A DNA stretch of 64,000 nt, taken from NCBI GenBank assembly GCA_027485855.1, contig JAIXQD010000013.1:1-64000 (forward strand), in the 5' to 3' direction. A program made the position numbers and the translations under genes. Positions 29,851 through 39,197 of the stretch are shown here, one piece after another (the first letter of the stretch is position 1; the number at the start of each line of letters is the position of its first letter). Under the pieces are notes generated by a model. The model was not told the origin of the DNA and ran no database searches. It was given only the letters and a program-made list of their open reading frames with translations. Source of the DNA: Rickettsiales bacterium (GTDB lineage Bacteria > Pseudomonadota > Alphaproteobacteria > G027485855).

Positions 29851-30726
29851 ATGAGCCAAAATAAACAACATTGGCAAATTGCCGATTTGCCTTGGGCTGA
29901 GTTTGATGCCAGCAAAATATCGCCAGATATAATCAAAGTTGCTAAAGCCGCGGCTTTAGTTGAGTTTAACGGCCATGATTATGCGGCTTATTTATGCCAA
30001 GTTTTTCCGGATGATGCCGAGCTTAAACAAGCGGCCGAGGCTTGGGCCATTGAAGAAGTGCAACATGGCGAGGCCTTAGGGCAATGGGCCATGCGGGCCG
30101 ACCCTAGTTGGGATTTTAAAGCCGCCGTGGCGCGCTTTAAGGCCGGCTATCAATTGCCGCTTTCGACGGATGGCTCGACACGCGGTTCACGCGCCGGCGA
30201 GCTGATTGCCCGCTGCATTGTTGAAACCGGCACCAGTAGCTACTACACCGCCTTGCGTGAAGCCAGCGATGAGCCAGTGTTTAAAGCTATTTGCTATCAT
30301 ATCGCCGCCGATGAGTTGCGCCATTACAAACTTTTTTATACGCATCTCAAGCGTTATCTGACCATTGATAAACTCAGCACCTTGGCACGTCTTAAAATTG
30401 GCCTTGGCCGCATTCAAGAAAGCGAAGATGACGAATTGGCCTATGCTTATTATGCCGCCAATACGCCCGCGCTAAACCCGCCACCCTATAACCGTGAGTT
30501 TTATAGTGCGGCTTATACGCGGGGCGCATTTAGCTATTATCGCGCCCATCATATGGAGCGGGTGGTGGCGATGGTGTTTAAGGCTTGTGGTCTGACCCCG
30601 CATAGCTGGTTGCAGCGCGGCGTGCAAAAATTAGCCTGGTGGGCCATGCAGCGCAAAATTAAATCGGCCAATGATGGTGCACCCAAAGAGGCCGGTGTTA
30701 AACAAGCTGGCGCCAAAGCCGCTTAA
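29851..30726 (+). CDS. Ferritin-like di-iron domain protein
   Basis: A 291-aa helical protein with two ExxH-type iron-ligand motifs in the order expected for a ferritin-like four-helix bundle. The first is WAIEEVQHGEALG (E68/E69, H72), preceded by helix Glu in ALVEFNGHDYAAYL. The second is AADELRHYKLFY, preceded by RCIVETGTSSYYTAL. The bundle ends near residue 170; the rest is helical with a Lys/Ala tail. The start codon is one base after the atpC stop, so translation is coupled to the ATP synthase operon. Exact activity (oxidase, hydroxylase or storage) is unknown. Confidence 0.75.
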   Translation: MSQNKQHWQIADLPWAEFDASKISPDIIKVAKAAALVEFNGHDYAAYLCQVFPDDAELKQAAEAWAIEEVQHGEALGQWAMRADPSWDFKAAVARFKAGYQLPLSTDGSTRGSRAGELIARCIVETGTSSYYTALREASDEPVFKAICYHIAADELRHYKLFYTHLKRYLTIDKLSTLARLKIGLGRIQESEDDELAYAYYAANTPALNPPPYNREFYSAAYTRGAFSYYRAHHMERVVAMVFKACGLTPHSWLQRGVQKLAWWAMQRKIKSANDGAPKEAGVKQAGAKAA

Positions 30727-30819
30727 GTGGGCCGCCTAGGTGGGTGGCTAAGGTTGTGGCCATGCTGTGGTGATAATCGCAAGGTTAGTGACACGGCATT
30801 TGCTTTAAGCACCGCAAGT

Positions 30820-31752
30820 TTAATCCAGCCCCCACATTTTATAATAATCGCTTTTTTCGGCCCAATCGGCACGCACGCGCACCGTTAAAAACAGCTCTAC
30901 TTTTTTACGGCCAAGGGCTTTGGCAATTTCGGCACGGGCCGCACTGCCAATGGCTTTAAGGCGGCTGCCGCCTTTGCCAATAATAATGGCTTTTTGGCCA
31001 TCGCGCTGCACGGTAATCAGTTGCCCCAAGCGCAAATTGCCATTAGGCTTTTCTTCCCATTGCTCGGTTTCAACAGTGGTGGCATAAGGCAGTTCTTGCT
31101 CGAGCTGCAAAAACACCTGCTCACGCGTCAGCTCGGCCGCCAAAAGTTTTTCGGGAAGGTCGGTGATTTGCTCGGGCGGGTAATGCCACGGGCCCGCCGG
31201 CAGGGCTTTGGCCATGGCTTGCTCAAGGTCGGCAACGCCACTACCGCTACTGGCTGAAATCATCAGTAGTTGCGCGACTTGCGGCAGGGCGCCAAAGCGT
31301 GCGGCCAAGGGCAAAAGCTGCGCTGGGGGCAGTAAATCAATTTTATTGAGCGCCACAATAATGGGCGTTTGCTGTGGAAACAGCGCCAAAGTTTCGGCAA
31401 CTCTGGCGTCATCGGGTGGGTCATCGGCGGCAATCAGCCACAAAATGCAATCGGCGTCACCCGCAGCTTTAGCGGCGGCGCGCACCATGGCTTCGTCCAG
31501 TTTTTTTCGTGGCGCAAAGAGGCCGGGCGTATCCAGCAGCACCATTTGTGTTTGGCCCACCATATGCACGGCCAGCATGCGCGTGCGTGTGGTTTGCGGC
31601 TTGGCGCTGACAATGGCCAGCTTCTGCCCCAGCAAACGATTCAGCAGGGTTGATTTACCGGCATTTGGCTTACCAATAATGGCGATAAAGCCGCAATGTG
31701 TTTGGCTGGGGGGGGGGGTGGGGGTTTGATTGGGGGGGCTGTTTTCAGTCAT
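30820..31752 (-). CDS. era: GTPase Era with poly-Pro N-terminus
   Basis: Era binds 16S rRNA and helps 30S assembly. The 310-aa product has G1 GKPNAGKST, switch PQTTRTRM, G3 DTPGLF, G4 NKID, and a C-terminal KH domain (GKGGSRLKAIGSAARAEIAKALGRKKVELFLTVRV). The start is ATG 31752, inside the last 8 bases of rnc (ATGACTGA overlap), as in other alphaproteobacteria. Before the GTPase domain are about 18 residues rich in Pro, Thr and Gln, encoded by long C runs (see 31708-31738). Confidence 0.95.
   Translation of the reverse strand: MTENSPPNQTPTPPPSQTHCGFIAIIGKPNAGKSTLLNRLLGQKLAIVSAKPQTTRTRMLAVHMVGQTQMVLLDTPGLFAPRKKLDEAMVRAAAKAAGDADCILWLIAADDPPDDARVAETLALFPQQTPIIVALNKIDLLPPAQLLPLAARFGALPQVAQLLMISASSGSGVADLEQAMAKALPAGPWHYPPEQITDLPEKLLAAELTREQVFLQLEQELPYATTVETEQWEEKPNGNLRLGQLITVQRDGQKAIIIGKGGSRLKAIGSAARAEIAKALGRKKVELFLTVRVRADWAEKSDYYKMWGLD
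31708..31738. repeat. Poly-G/poly-C tracts in the 5' end of era
   Basis: On the plus strand there are runs of 11 G (31708-31718), 5 G (31720-31724) and 7 G (31732-31738). On the coding strand these are C runs within codons 5 to 16 of era. The reading frame is intact as given. Long homopolymers are prone to slippage and to sequencing error. Confidence 0.8.
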
Positions 31753-32449
31753 GTAGGTGGGTCCATAGGTTTTGCGCGGCCATTTTTTCGGCCAGTTGTT
31801 TTGAGGTGCCTTGGCCGATAGCCTTTTTGTGGCCTTCAGCACCCAGCTCGACCCGCGCTTCAATGATAAATTGCGGGGCGTGCGCAGGGCCGCTGCGCTC
31901 AACAAGGCTATAGCGCGGCAGGGGCAGGCCGCGCGCTTGCGCCCATTCCTGCAATTGGGTTTTGGGGTCGGCCGGTGGTTTTATGCTATCGGCCAAAAGC
32001 GGGGCAAATAAATGCATAATGCTTTGTTTTGCCGCTGGCCAGCCACCATCGAGATAAATGGCGGCAAATAATGCTTCGAGGGTATCGGCCAAAAGATTTT
32101 CGTTTTGTCGCAACTCGGGCACTTCGTTTTTACCGATAAGAATATAATCTGCGAGCGATATTTTGCGGGCAAGCTCGGCTAAGCTGCTGCGGCTGACCAA
32201 CAAAGCATGCCGTTTGGCGAGCTGCCCTTCGGCCTCGTGCGGGTAATGTTGAAACAGCTCTTCGGCGATGGCGAGGCTGAGCACCCGATCGCCCAAAAAC
32301 TCTAATCGTTCGGCTTCGGGCCGCTTGGCTTCGGGGTGCTTGGCGGGTATCTGCGGCTTGCTTTTACCAAGCGCACTGGCATGGGTGAGCGCTGCTTGCA
32401 GCAAGGCTTGCTTCTGAAACTGATAGTTAAGACTATCTGGCAGGCTCAT
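31745..32449 (-). CDS. rnc: Ribonuclease III
   Basis: Double-strand-specific RNase that processes rRNA precursors and mRNAs. The 234-aa product has the catalytic signature ERLEFLGDRVL (E50, D54) and the second acidic site ADTLEALFAAIYLDGG, followed by a double-stranded-RNA-binding domain (DPKTQLQEWAQARGLPLPRYSL, HKKAIGQGTSKQLAEKMAAQ). It lies between lepB and era with a 3-bp gap and an 8-bp overlap, the usual order. Confidence 0.96.
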   Translation of the reverse strand: MSLPDSLNYQFQKQALLQAALTHASALGKSKPQIPAKHPEAKRPEAERLEFLGDRVLSLAIAEELFQHYPHEAEGQLAKRHALLVSRSSLAELARKISLADYILIGKNEVPELRQNENLLADTLEALFAAIYLDGGWPAAKQSIMHLFAPLLADSIKPPADPKTQLQEWAQARGLPLPRYSLVERSGPAHAPQFIIEARVELGAEGHKKAIGQGTSKQLAEKMAAQNLWTHLHD

Positions 32450-32452
32450 GCG

Positions 32453-33163
32453 TTACTCAACCCGCATTAAAATTCTATCGAAGCGGATGCTCCATGGCCA
32501 CTGCCAGAATTGCCACAAGGGATAGGTATCATCGACCGATAAAAATAAGCGCGTAGCCGGCCCTTGCATATTTTCAAGCGGCACAAAACCCACCAGCCTT
32601 GTGCGGCTATCCATAGAGTTATCGCGATTATCGCCCATAAAAAAGTAATGACCGGGTGGCACGGCAAATTCGGGCGTGTTGTCAAGCTCGCCAGCATCGC
32701 TCTCTTCAACAATGGTGTGGGTGCGACCACCGGGTAGATACTCACGATAAAGTTTGGCATTAACCAGACGTCGCCCTTCTTCAAGCGCGGTGGTTTCAAG
32801 ATATTCGCGGCGCACGGGCGTATCATTGATAAATAAAATGCCGCTGCGCACTTGGATGCGATCACCGGGCAAACCAATGAGGCGCTTAATATAATCGGTG
32901 CGGTTATCGCGCGGTAATTTAAACACCACTACATCGCCGCGCTCAGGCAGGCTGCCGCCAATACGCCCTTCAAACGGCACAAGGCCGTAAGTGGCCGAGT
33001 GAGTGGAATAGCCATAGGTGAATTTATTGACAAACAGATAATCGCCCACCAACAGATTAGGCAGCATCGAGCCCGAGGGGATATTAAACGGCTCATAAAT
33101 CAGCGTGCGGATAAACACCGCAATGAGCGCCGCAAATAAAATTGTTTTGATGGTTTCTTTCAT
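32453..33163 (-). CDS. lepB: Signal peptidase I
   Basis: Membrane-bound leader peptidase. The 236-aa product has one N-terminal membrane anchor (about 5-23), the nucleophile box IPSGSMLPNLLVGDY (S32), the general-base Lys in DYIKRLIGLPGD (K93), and box E GDNRDNSMDSR. The length is typical of alphaproteobacteria, which carry one anchor helix. Located between acpS and rnc. Confidence 0.96.
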   Translation of the reverse strand: MKETIKTILFAALIAVFIRTLIYEPFNIPSGSMLPNLLVGDYLFVNKFTYGYSTHSATYGLVPFEGRIGGSLPERGDVVVFKLPRDNRTDYIKRLIGLPGDRIQVRSGILFINDTPVRREYLETTALEEGRRLVNAKLYREYLPGGRTHTIVEESDAGELDNTPEFAVPPGHYFFMGDNRDNSMDSRTRLVGFVPLENMQGPATRLFLSVDDTYPLWQFWQWPWSIRFDRILMRVE

Positions 33164-33194
33164 GGTGACTCTTTAGCTTAAATCATTTGTGCAA

Positions 33195-33620
33195 TTATAG
33201 TCTATTTATGTCGGCGCTGCACGTCTCAATCCGCGCCTCGATAATCACAAAGGCTTGCGCGTAGGGCGCTTCATCGGTGAGCGACACATGGATAACGGCG
33301 CTATGCTGTGGCGGCAGCAGTCGCAGCAATTGCGCCTGTGCGCCAGCGCTGAGGCGCATGGTTGGCGCGCCAGAAGGCAGATTAACCACCTCCATATCGC
33401 GCCAAAAAACCCCGTGGCTCAGGCCGGTGCCGAGGGCTTTGGCGCAGGCTTCTTTAGCGGCAAAACGTTTGGCTAAAGTGCCGGCCACGTCACGACGACG
33501 CAGCGCTTTGGCCGCCTCGGCCTCGGTGAATATTTTATCAAGAAAACGCTGCCCCCAGCGCTGATAGCTTTGCGCGATGCGGCGAATGTCGCATAGGTCG
33601 CTGCCAATACCGATGATCAT
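33195..33620 (-). CDS. acpS: Holo-acyl-carrier-protein synthase
   Basis: Transfers 4'-phosphopantetheine from CoA to apo-ACP. The 141-aa product has [14 protein letters not shown] (metal-ligand D8) and [16 protein letters not shown] (E57). It lies directly 17 bp after the RSH gene and 31 bp before lepB. In many alphaproteobacteria pyrE and/or pdxJ stand between the RSH gene and acpS; here they are absent. It would also serve the ACP-like protein at 61183-61422. Confidence 0.94.
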   Translation of the reverse strand: MIIGIGSDLCDIRRIAQSYQRWGQRFLDKIFTEAEAAKALRRRDVAGTLAKRFAAKEACAKALGTGLSHGVFWRDMEVVNLPSGAPTMRLSAGAQAQLLRLLPPQHSAVIHVSLTDEAPYAQAFVIIEARIETCSADINRL

Positions 33621-33637
33621 AATGGGCGCACCATGTG

Positions 33638-35908
33638 CTAACGGCCTCGGGCGCGCTCAACGCTGTTGATAGCGGGCGTAGCGCGCAAGGCCGCAATGAT
33701 ATTGGTGAGGTGCGGCAGGTTTTTAACCTGAATATCAACGACGATTTCATAGAAATCTTCGTTGCGGTCGGTAATTTTAAGGTTGCTGATATTGCCGCCT
33801 TGCTTACCGATAACGGTTGAGAGCATGCCCAAACTACCCGGTTGATTACCGACCACCATTACAATACGCCCGATGGTGTTGTCTTGGATATCGGTCTCGT
33901 CTTCCCAGGCTACATCAACCCAGCGCTCGGGCATGTGCACAAAGCTATTGAGTGTTTCGCAATCGACCGTGTGCACGGTCACGCCCTTGCCGGTGGTCAC
34001 AATGCCGACAATGCGATCACCCGGCAGCGGGTGACAGCAGCGCGCATAATGCACGGCCATGCCGGGAATGAGCCCGCGCAGCGTGAGGGGCTTGCCGGCC
34101 TCACCAGGGCGTGGCATGGCCTTACCCAACAGCGCTTTGCCACTGGCAGGCGTGGTGGTGGGGGCGGCGGGTTTGTTTTTGGCTTGCGGGTAAACGGCGG
34201 TTAACACTTCGCGCGGGCTATGCAAGCTGGCGCCCAGATTAGCATATAAATCATCAAGGCTTTGTGCTTGAAATTGCCGCACATGCGGCTCGATGAGTTT
34301 TTCCTCAAAGGGCATATTGGCTTCTAGGAATATTTTCTGCAGCATGGCTTTGCCGACCACCATATGCTCGGAGCGTTGCTGACTGCGGATATATTTGCGA
34401 ATGGCCGAGCGCGCCTTGGCCGACACCACAAAGCGTTCCCATGCGGGGCTGGGTGTTTGCGTTTTGCTGGTGATAATCTCGACCTGATCGCCATTTTGCA
34501 GCACAGTGCGCAGTGGCACCATGCGGCTATTGACCTTAGCGCCCACGCATTTATCGCCGACGCCACTATGCACCGCATAGGCAAAATCAACCGGACAGGC
34601 GCCACGCGGCAAGGCCACCACATCGCCCTTGGGCGTAAAGCAAAACACCTGCTCTTGAAAGAGCTCAAGCCGCGTATAATCAAGGAACTCTTCGGGGCGC
34701 TGGGCATTTTCTAAAATATCGAGCAATTCGCGCAACCAGCGATATTGCTTGCTGTCGGCCGTGGGTTTGGCGTCACCCGCTTTGTAGCTCCAATGGGCGG
34801 CAACGCCGAGCTCGGAGACTTCGTGCATGGCGCGGGTGCGGATCTGAATTTCAACGCGCTGTTTGTTGGGGCCAAGCAGGCCCGTGTGCAAACTTTGATA
34901 GCCATTGGGCTTGGGGGTTGAGATATAATCTTTAAACCGGCCCGGCACCATCGGATAGCGGCTATGTAACACACCGAGCGCTTGATAGCACTGCTCGACA
35001 CTATCTACCACAATACGAAAGGCCATAATGTCGGATAATTGCTCGAAGGTGACATTCTTGCGCTGCATCTTTTTCCAGATGGAGTAGGCGGTTTTTTCGC
35101 GCCCTTGAATATCGGGGCGCAAGCCCGATTGCTGTAACACCTCTTGCAGTTCGCTAACGACGCCGCCGGTTAAATCGCCGCCGCCCTCATTACGCAAAAA
35201 TTCAAGCCGCGCCAAAATACTTTGCCGCGCATCAGGGAAAAGTTCGCCAAAAGCGATATCTTCCATCTCTTCTTGAAAGGCGCGAATACCAATGCGCTCG
35301 GCCAATTGTGCATAAATCTCGATGGTTTCACGGGCAATGCGGCGGCGTTTTTCGGGCTTGGGCACATAATGCAAGGTGCGCATATTGTGCAGGCGGTCGG
35401 CGAGCTTGACCAGCAGCACGCGAATATCCTCAGACATGGCCAACAGCAATTTGCGGAAATTTTCGGCCTGTTTGGATTGCTCGCTTTGATATTCAATGCG
35501 CGAGAGTTTAGTCACACCATCAACCAGCCGCGCAATCTCGCCGCCAAAAAGTTTTTCAATGTCTTCAAGTGTGGCCAGCGTATCTTCGACTGTATCGTGC
35601 AACAGGGCCGTGCAGATTGTGGCCGTATCAAGCTTCATATCGGTGAGGATGCCGGCCACCTCAAGCGGGTGCGAAAAATAAGGATCGCCCGACGCGCGCA
35701 GCTGACTGCCATGAGCTTTCATGGAAAAGACATAGGCGCGGTTGAGCTTGTCTTCGTCGATATTGGGGTCGTAGGCGCGCACGCGATCGACCAGCTCAAA
35801 CTGGCGAATGATGCGCGGTTTTTGCGTGGCTATGGGCGCAGCAGATTCTGGCCCAATGTCGGGTGCAGCAGGTGCGGCTGGGGCAGCAGGGTTTTGCGTG
35901 TCGCTCAA
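33638..35908 (-). CDS. Bifunctional (p)ppGpp synthetase/hydrolase (RSH)
   Basis: The 756-aa product is a full-length RelA/SpoT homologue. In order: an HD hydrolase domain ([26 protein letters not shown] with the HD pair intact), a synthetase domain ([66 protein letters not shown]), a TGS domain ([40 protein letters not shown]), a zinc-finger/helical region ([19 protein letters not shown]) and a C-terminal ACT domain. It probably both makes and degrades (p)ppGpp. An N-terminal Pro/Ala extension precedes the HD domain. Confidence 0.96.
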   Translation of the reverse strand: MSDTQNPAAPAAPAAPDIGPESAAPIATQKPRIIRQFELVDRVRAYDPNIDEDKLNRAYVFSMKAHGSQLRASGDPYFSHPLEVAGILTDMKLDTATICTALLHDTVEDTLATLEDIEKLFGGEIARLVDGVTKLSRIEYQSEQSKQAENFRKLLLAMSEDIRVLLVKLADRLHNMRTLHYVPKPEKRRRIARETIEIYAQLAERIGIRAFQEEMEDIAFGELFPDARQSILARLEFLRNEGGGDLTGGVVSELQEVLQQSGLRPDIQGREKTAYSIWKKMQRKNVTFEQLSDIMAFRIVVDSVEQCYQALGVLHSRYPMVPGRFKDYISTPKPNGYQSLHTGLLGPNKQRVEIQIRTRAMHEVSELGVAAHWSYKAGDAKPTADSKQYRWLRELLDILENAQRPEEFLDYTRLELFQEQVFCFTPKGDVVALPRGACPVDFAYAVHSGVGDKCVGAKVNSRMVPLRTVLQNGDQVEIITSKTQTPSPAWERFVVSAKARSAIRKYIRSQQRSEHMVVGKAMLQKIFLEANMPFEEKLIEPHVRQFQAQSLDDLYANLGASLHSPREVLTAVYPQAKNKPAAPTTTPASGKALLGKAMPRPGEAGKPLTLRGLIPGMAVHYARCCHPLPGDRIVGIVTTGKGVTVHTVDCETLNSFVHMPERWVDVAWEDETDIQDNTIGRIVMVVGNQPGSLGMLSTVIGKQGGNISNLKITDRNEDFYEIVVDIQVKNLPHLTNIIAALRATPAINSVERARGR

Positions 35909-35932
35909 GGCCGCGCCCCTAACAAGCTGGTG

Positions 35933-36325
35933 TTAGATAAGATCTTCGCCTTCTTCAGGGATTAGCTCTTCATCTTCGTCTTCATCGACGTCAGTGCTGA
36001 AGCCGGCTTCCTCGGCTTCGCTGGCGCTGGCTTGCTCGGCCACCCATTTGTGCTCTTGCGCCATGATTTCAGACAAATCATCTTCGGGCTGGTCGGGCTC
36101 GACGCGTTTTTGCATGCCCTTAATCAGTGAATTGCCCAAATCTTCTAGATTGAGGCGGTGCTCAGCGATTTCACGCAGTGCAACAACGGGGTTTTTATCG
36201 CGATCGCGGTCAACATGCAAAGGCGCGCCGCCAGCAATTTCACGGGCGCGATGCGCCGACAGCAGAACCAGCTCAAAACGGTTGGGGACTTGCTCAATGC
36301 AATCTTCCACGGTGACGCGTGCCAT
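35933..36325 (-). CDS. rpoZ: RNA polymerase omega subunit
   Basis: The 130-aa product starts with the omega core [34 protein letters not shown], then [14 protein letters not shown], followed by an acidic C-terminal extension (Glu/Asp runs near 105-130) common in alphaproteobacteria. Omega stabilises RNA polymerase and forms part of one ppGpp site, so its place 24 bp before the RSH gene makes sense. The 257-bp gap upstream, shared with the divergent NYN gene, holds both promoters; I found no clear consensus there. Confidence 0.94.
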   Translation of the reverse strand: MARVTVEDCIEQVPNRFELVLLSAHRAREIAGGAPLHVDRDRDKNPVVALREIAEHRLNLEDLGNSLIKGMQKRVEPDQPEDDLSEIMAQEHKWVAEQASASEAEEAGFSTDVDEDEDEELIPEEGEDLI

Positions 36326-36582
36326 TAGAAAACCTCTCTTATGTTGACGTCATGTTTTAGCATTAACCGCTTTGCTAAAGCAAGCCAACAGCATGGCTGC
36401 TGGGCCCAAACAGGCTGTTTTAGCGGTCGTTGGGCGGTAATATTATTGCCAAAACGATATCAATCGCGAAAGATTAGCCCTTTTCGCTTGTTGCAAATAA
36501 AGCGGCTGGTTAGTGTAAGGGTGATAATGGCTGTAATTTTACCTAAAGATTTTACTTAAAAACTTTGTAAGGATGCCCCCAA

Positions 36583-37236
36583 ATGATTTTTTATAAAGAA
36601 GAACGCATGGCGATGTTTATAGACGGCGCCAATTTATATGCGGCCTCAAAGGCGCTGGGTTTTGACATTGATTACCGCAAGTTGCTGGAGCTGTTTGGCA
36701 GCAAGGGGCGGCTGGTGCGGGCTTTCTATTATACGGCGCTGACCGAGGGCGAGGATTATTCTCCTATTCGGCCTCTGGTTGATTGGCTTGATTATAATGG
36801 CTACAGCATGGTGACGAAGCCGGTTAAAGAATTTATCGATGCCACGGGGCGGCGCAAAATTAAAGGCAATATGGATATTGAATTGGCCGTTGATGCCATG
36901 GAAATGGTCGATAGCATTGATCATTTTGTGCTGTTTAGTGGCGATGGCGATTTTTGCAGCCTCAGCCGCGCCTTGCAGCGGCGCGGTCGGCGCGTGAGTG
37001 TGGTGAGCACCATGCGCACCAACCCACCCATGGTGGCCGATGAGTTGCGCCGTCAGGCCGATAATTTTATTGAGCTACAAGATTTGGCTAAAATGGTGGC
37101 GCGGCCAGCCATGACCCGCCCAGTAGGTGCCCCAGTAGGTGCTCCAACGGGTGTTGTGCCGCAACAAGGCAATCAGCCGCAAAAAATGCACGAGCATGAT
37201 GCAGAGGACGATAGCAATATCGGCAACATCGCTTAA
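36583..37236 (+). CDS. NYN-domain (LabA/DUF88-like) putative RNase
   Basis: A 217-aa protein of the PIN-like NYN nuclease family. It has FIDGANLYAASKALGFDIDY (D14), GNMDIELAVDAM (D98, D104) and LFSGDGDFCSLSRALQRRG (D121, D123), which together form the acidic metal site. The C-terminal about 50 residues are a low-complexity tail with PVGAP repeats. Start ATG 36583 has AAGGA upstream and matches the MIFYxEER start common in alphaproteobacterial homologues. Target RNA unknown. Divergent from rpoZ. Confidence 0.85.
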   Translation: MIFYKEERMAMFIDGANLYAASKALGFDIDYRKLLELFGSKGRLVRAFYYTALTEGEDYSPIRPLVDWLDYNGYSMVTKPVKEFIDATGRRKIKGNMDIELAVDAMEMVDSIDHFVLFSGDGDFCSLSRALQRRGRRVSVVSTMRTNPPMVADELRRQADNFIELQDLAKMVARPAMTRPVGAPVGAPTGVVPQQGNQPQKMHEHDAEDDSNIGNIA

Positions 37237-37254
37237 GTTTATGCAGGTTTCGGG

Positions 37255-37797
37255 CTAGCGGGTTTCTTTACCCGCTTTAAGTGCGGCTGCTATAGGGGCA
37301 AAGGCGCTGCAAACTTCGGTGTAAATATCGCGTTTCCAGGCAATGATGCGCTCGGGCATGGTGGCGAGCTCGCACCATTGCCAATCGGCAAACTCGATTT
37401 CTTCGTTGGCATCAAGGCGGATATCTGCATCCTGGCCGGTAAATAGCAGCGCCAACCAATGATGCGCTTGCCCGCGATATTTGCCGCCATAAAGCGCACC
37501 ACCACCGCGCGCCTGCGCATAATCGGGGAAATCGTAATAAGTAATGTGCGGATATTCGCCAATAATTTTTGCGTGCTTGGTGCCGATCTCTTCTGCGAGT
37601 TCGCGCAGTGCGGCTTCTTTTATGGTTTCGCCCTTATCCATGCCGCCTTGCGGAAATTGCCAATGGCCCCTGTTGTCGGCGCGCTCGGCCGCCAGCACCA
37701 AACCGGCCTTATTAAAAACAACTAAGCCGACACCGCGCCGATAGGGGCGGGTTTGGTCATCGGCAGCCAAAATTGTTTGCCGCTCACCTTTACTCAT
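37255..37797 (-). CDS. rppH: RNA pyrophosphohydrolase
   Basis: Nudix hydrolase that removes 5'-pyrophosphate from mRNA and starts RNase E decay. The 180-aa product has YRRGVGLVVFNKAGLVLAAERAD, the RppH-type lead HWQFPQGGMDKGE, and a complete Nudix box (GGMDKGETIKEAALRELAEEIG). It overlaps the upstream gene by one base. Its order after ctpA and a YibQ-type gene is typical of alphaproteobacteria. Confidence 0.94.
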   Translation of the reverse strand: MSKGERQTILAADDQTRPYRRGVGLVVFNKAGLVLAAERADNRGHWQFPQGGMDKGETIKEAALRELAEEIGTKHAKIIGEYPHITYYDFPDYAQARGGGALYGGKYRGQAHHWLALLFTGQDADIRLDANEEIEFADWQWCELATMPERIIAWKRDIYTEVCSAFAPIAAALKAGKETR

Positions 37798-39188
37798 TAT
37801 TTTGTCTCATTATTTTGCGGCTCACTTTTTGGCGGCTGTTGATTTTCAGGTGCCGCTTGAGTGGGCCCTGTTGGCGGTGTTTCTGCTGGTGGTGTTTCTG
37901 CTTGTGGTGTTTCAATTTTTGGAACGGTTATAGCTGGCTCAGCTATATCAGTCTCAGTTATATTGGGTTCTGGCATAGATTGGGCAATGGCACTGACCGG
38001 CACCAAGGCAATACCCTTTGCGGCTAAACTGGGCAACCAGCGTTGTAAATGGCTGAGTATGAGCGGGTAGCTATGCGTATAGCCAACGGCAAAACCATTT
38101 TGGTGGGCGGCAATTTCAAGCTGTTGCAGGGCTTGCAAAATATCGGTCTCGGCCAGCGAGGCATCGATAATTGTGCCGGCCACAGCATGCGGCAGGGCCA
38201 GACTATTGGCAATCGTGGCCGATAAGGTTGTGCGGCTGCCCGTGGCATCAACCCATAAAAGCCCGCGTTGGGTGAGCTCGTCAAAAACAATATTCAGCCC
38301 ATCGCGATTGGTGACAAAGCGTGTGCCGCTATCATTGAGCAAGCCAACATAGCCCGCGCCACGGCTGAGCAACCAGCGCATGCGCTCGTAATTGGCCTGA
38401 ATATTACCACGCGCCAGCAGCATATGCGGGCCTGGGTCTGAGCGCGGATAATCCATCGGCTCTGCGGGCACACTGAGCAACACTTCATGGCCTTCGCTGC
38501 GGGCGCGATTAAACCAATCAGGCAGCGCGTTGGTGTAGGCATCAAAAGCCAGAGTCACTTCTGCGGGCATAATATCAAGGGTGTTTTCAGTAGTAAGGCG
38601 AGAGAGGCCAAGACCGCCCACAATCAGCGCAATTTTGGGTGCGGTGATGTTGGCATCAAACGGACGGGCATAAACGCGCCACGGCTTTTGTCCATCTTTG
38701 CCGATTTGCGGCAGGCTGCGGCCTTGGCCCATTTCTTCCAAAAGGGCAGGCTGAGGCGCTGGCGTAAGCTGTGCCGGACTATTGAGCGGTGGAATAGGCG
38801 CATTGCTGGAATGGCCGACATTTGGCACAACGGGGGTAGTATCAGCTGTGCTGCTTTCGGGGCTGGGGGTATTGGCTGGTGTAGCTGGTGCGGCTGGTGC
38901 AGCATCGTTGGTTTTGGTTGCTGGCGCTGGCGCGGCAATGCTGGAGCTGCCAATAGCGATACGCACTTGTGCTGGCTGGTGTGGCCATAGCAGCCAAGCA
39001 CCCAAAAGCATGGCCAGCACGAGAGTGATAAAAAATATAATTTTAAACAGCTTGGTCGATATGATTTTAAGCAGTGCTGCCAATAATTTTTTTGGCACAG
39101 CCGATAGCGCTGGCCATACCCCCCCGACCTTGGCCAGCCCAGAAAAGTCTAGCGAAGGCAGCTTCAAGCGAGGGGGGCGTAAGGCCAT
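37797..39188 (-). CDS. Divergent polysaccharide deacetylase (YibQ-like)
   Basis: A 463-aa protein with a cytoplasmic start, one membrane helix (about 46-68, IIFFITLVLAMLLGAWLLW), a Pro/Ala/Thr-rich linker (about 80-150), and a periplasmic domain of the divergent polysaccharide deacetylase family (PKIALIVGGLGLSRLTTENTLDIMPAEVTLAF, GHEVLLSVPAEPMDYP, GYVGLLNDSGTRF, AVGYTHSYPLILSHL). The C-terminal tail carries PAETPPTGP-like repeats. The family sits beside ctpA and envC genes and is thought to act on peptidoglycan or another envelope glycan. Confidence 0.88.
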   Translation of the reverse strand: MALRPPRLKLPSLDFSGLAKVGGVWPALSAVPKKLLAALLKIISTKLFKIIFFITLVLAMLLGAWLLWPHQPAQVRIAIGSSSIAAPAPATKTNDAAPAAPATPANTPSPESSTADTTPVVPNVGHSSNAPIPPLNSPAQLTPAPQPALLEEMGQGRSLPQIGKDGQKPWRVYARPFDANITAPKIALIVGGLGLSRLTTENTLDIMPAEVTLAFDAYTNALPDWFNRARSEGHEVLLSVPAEPMDYPRSDPGPHMLLARGNIQANYERMRWLLSRGAGYVGLLNDSGTRFVTNRDGLNIVFDELTQRGLLWVDATGSRTTLSATIANSLALPHAVAGTIIDASLAETDILQALQQLEIAAHQNGFAVGYTHSYPLILSHLQRWLPSLAAKGIALVPVSAIAQSMPEPNITETDIAEPAITVPKIETPQAETPPAETPPTGPTQAAPENQQPPKSEPQNNETK

Positions 39189-39197
39189 TAAAATCGC

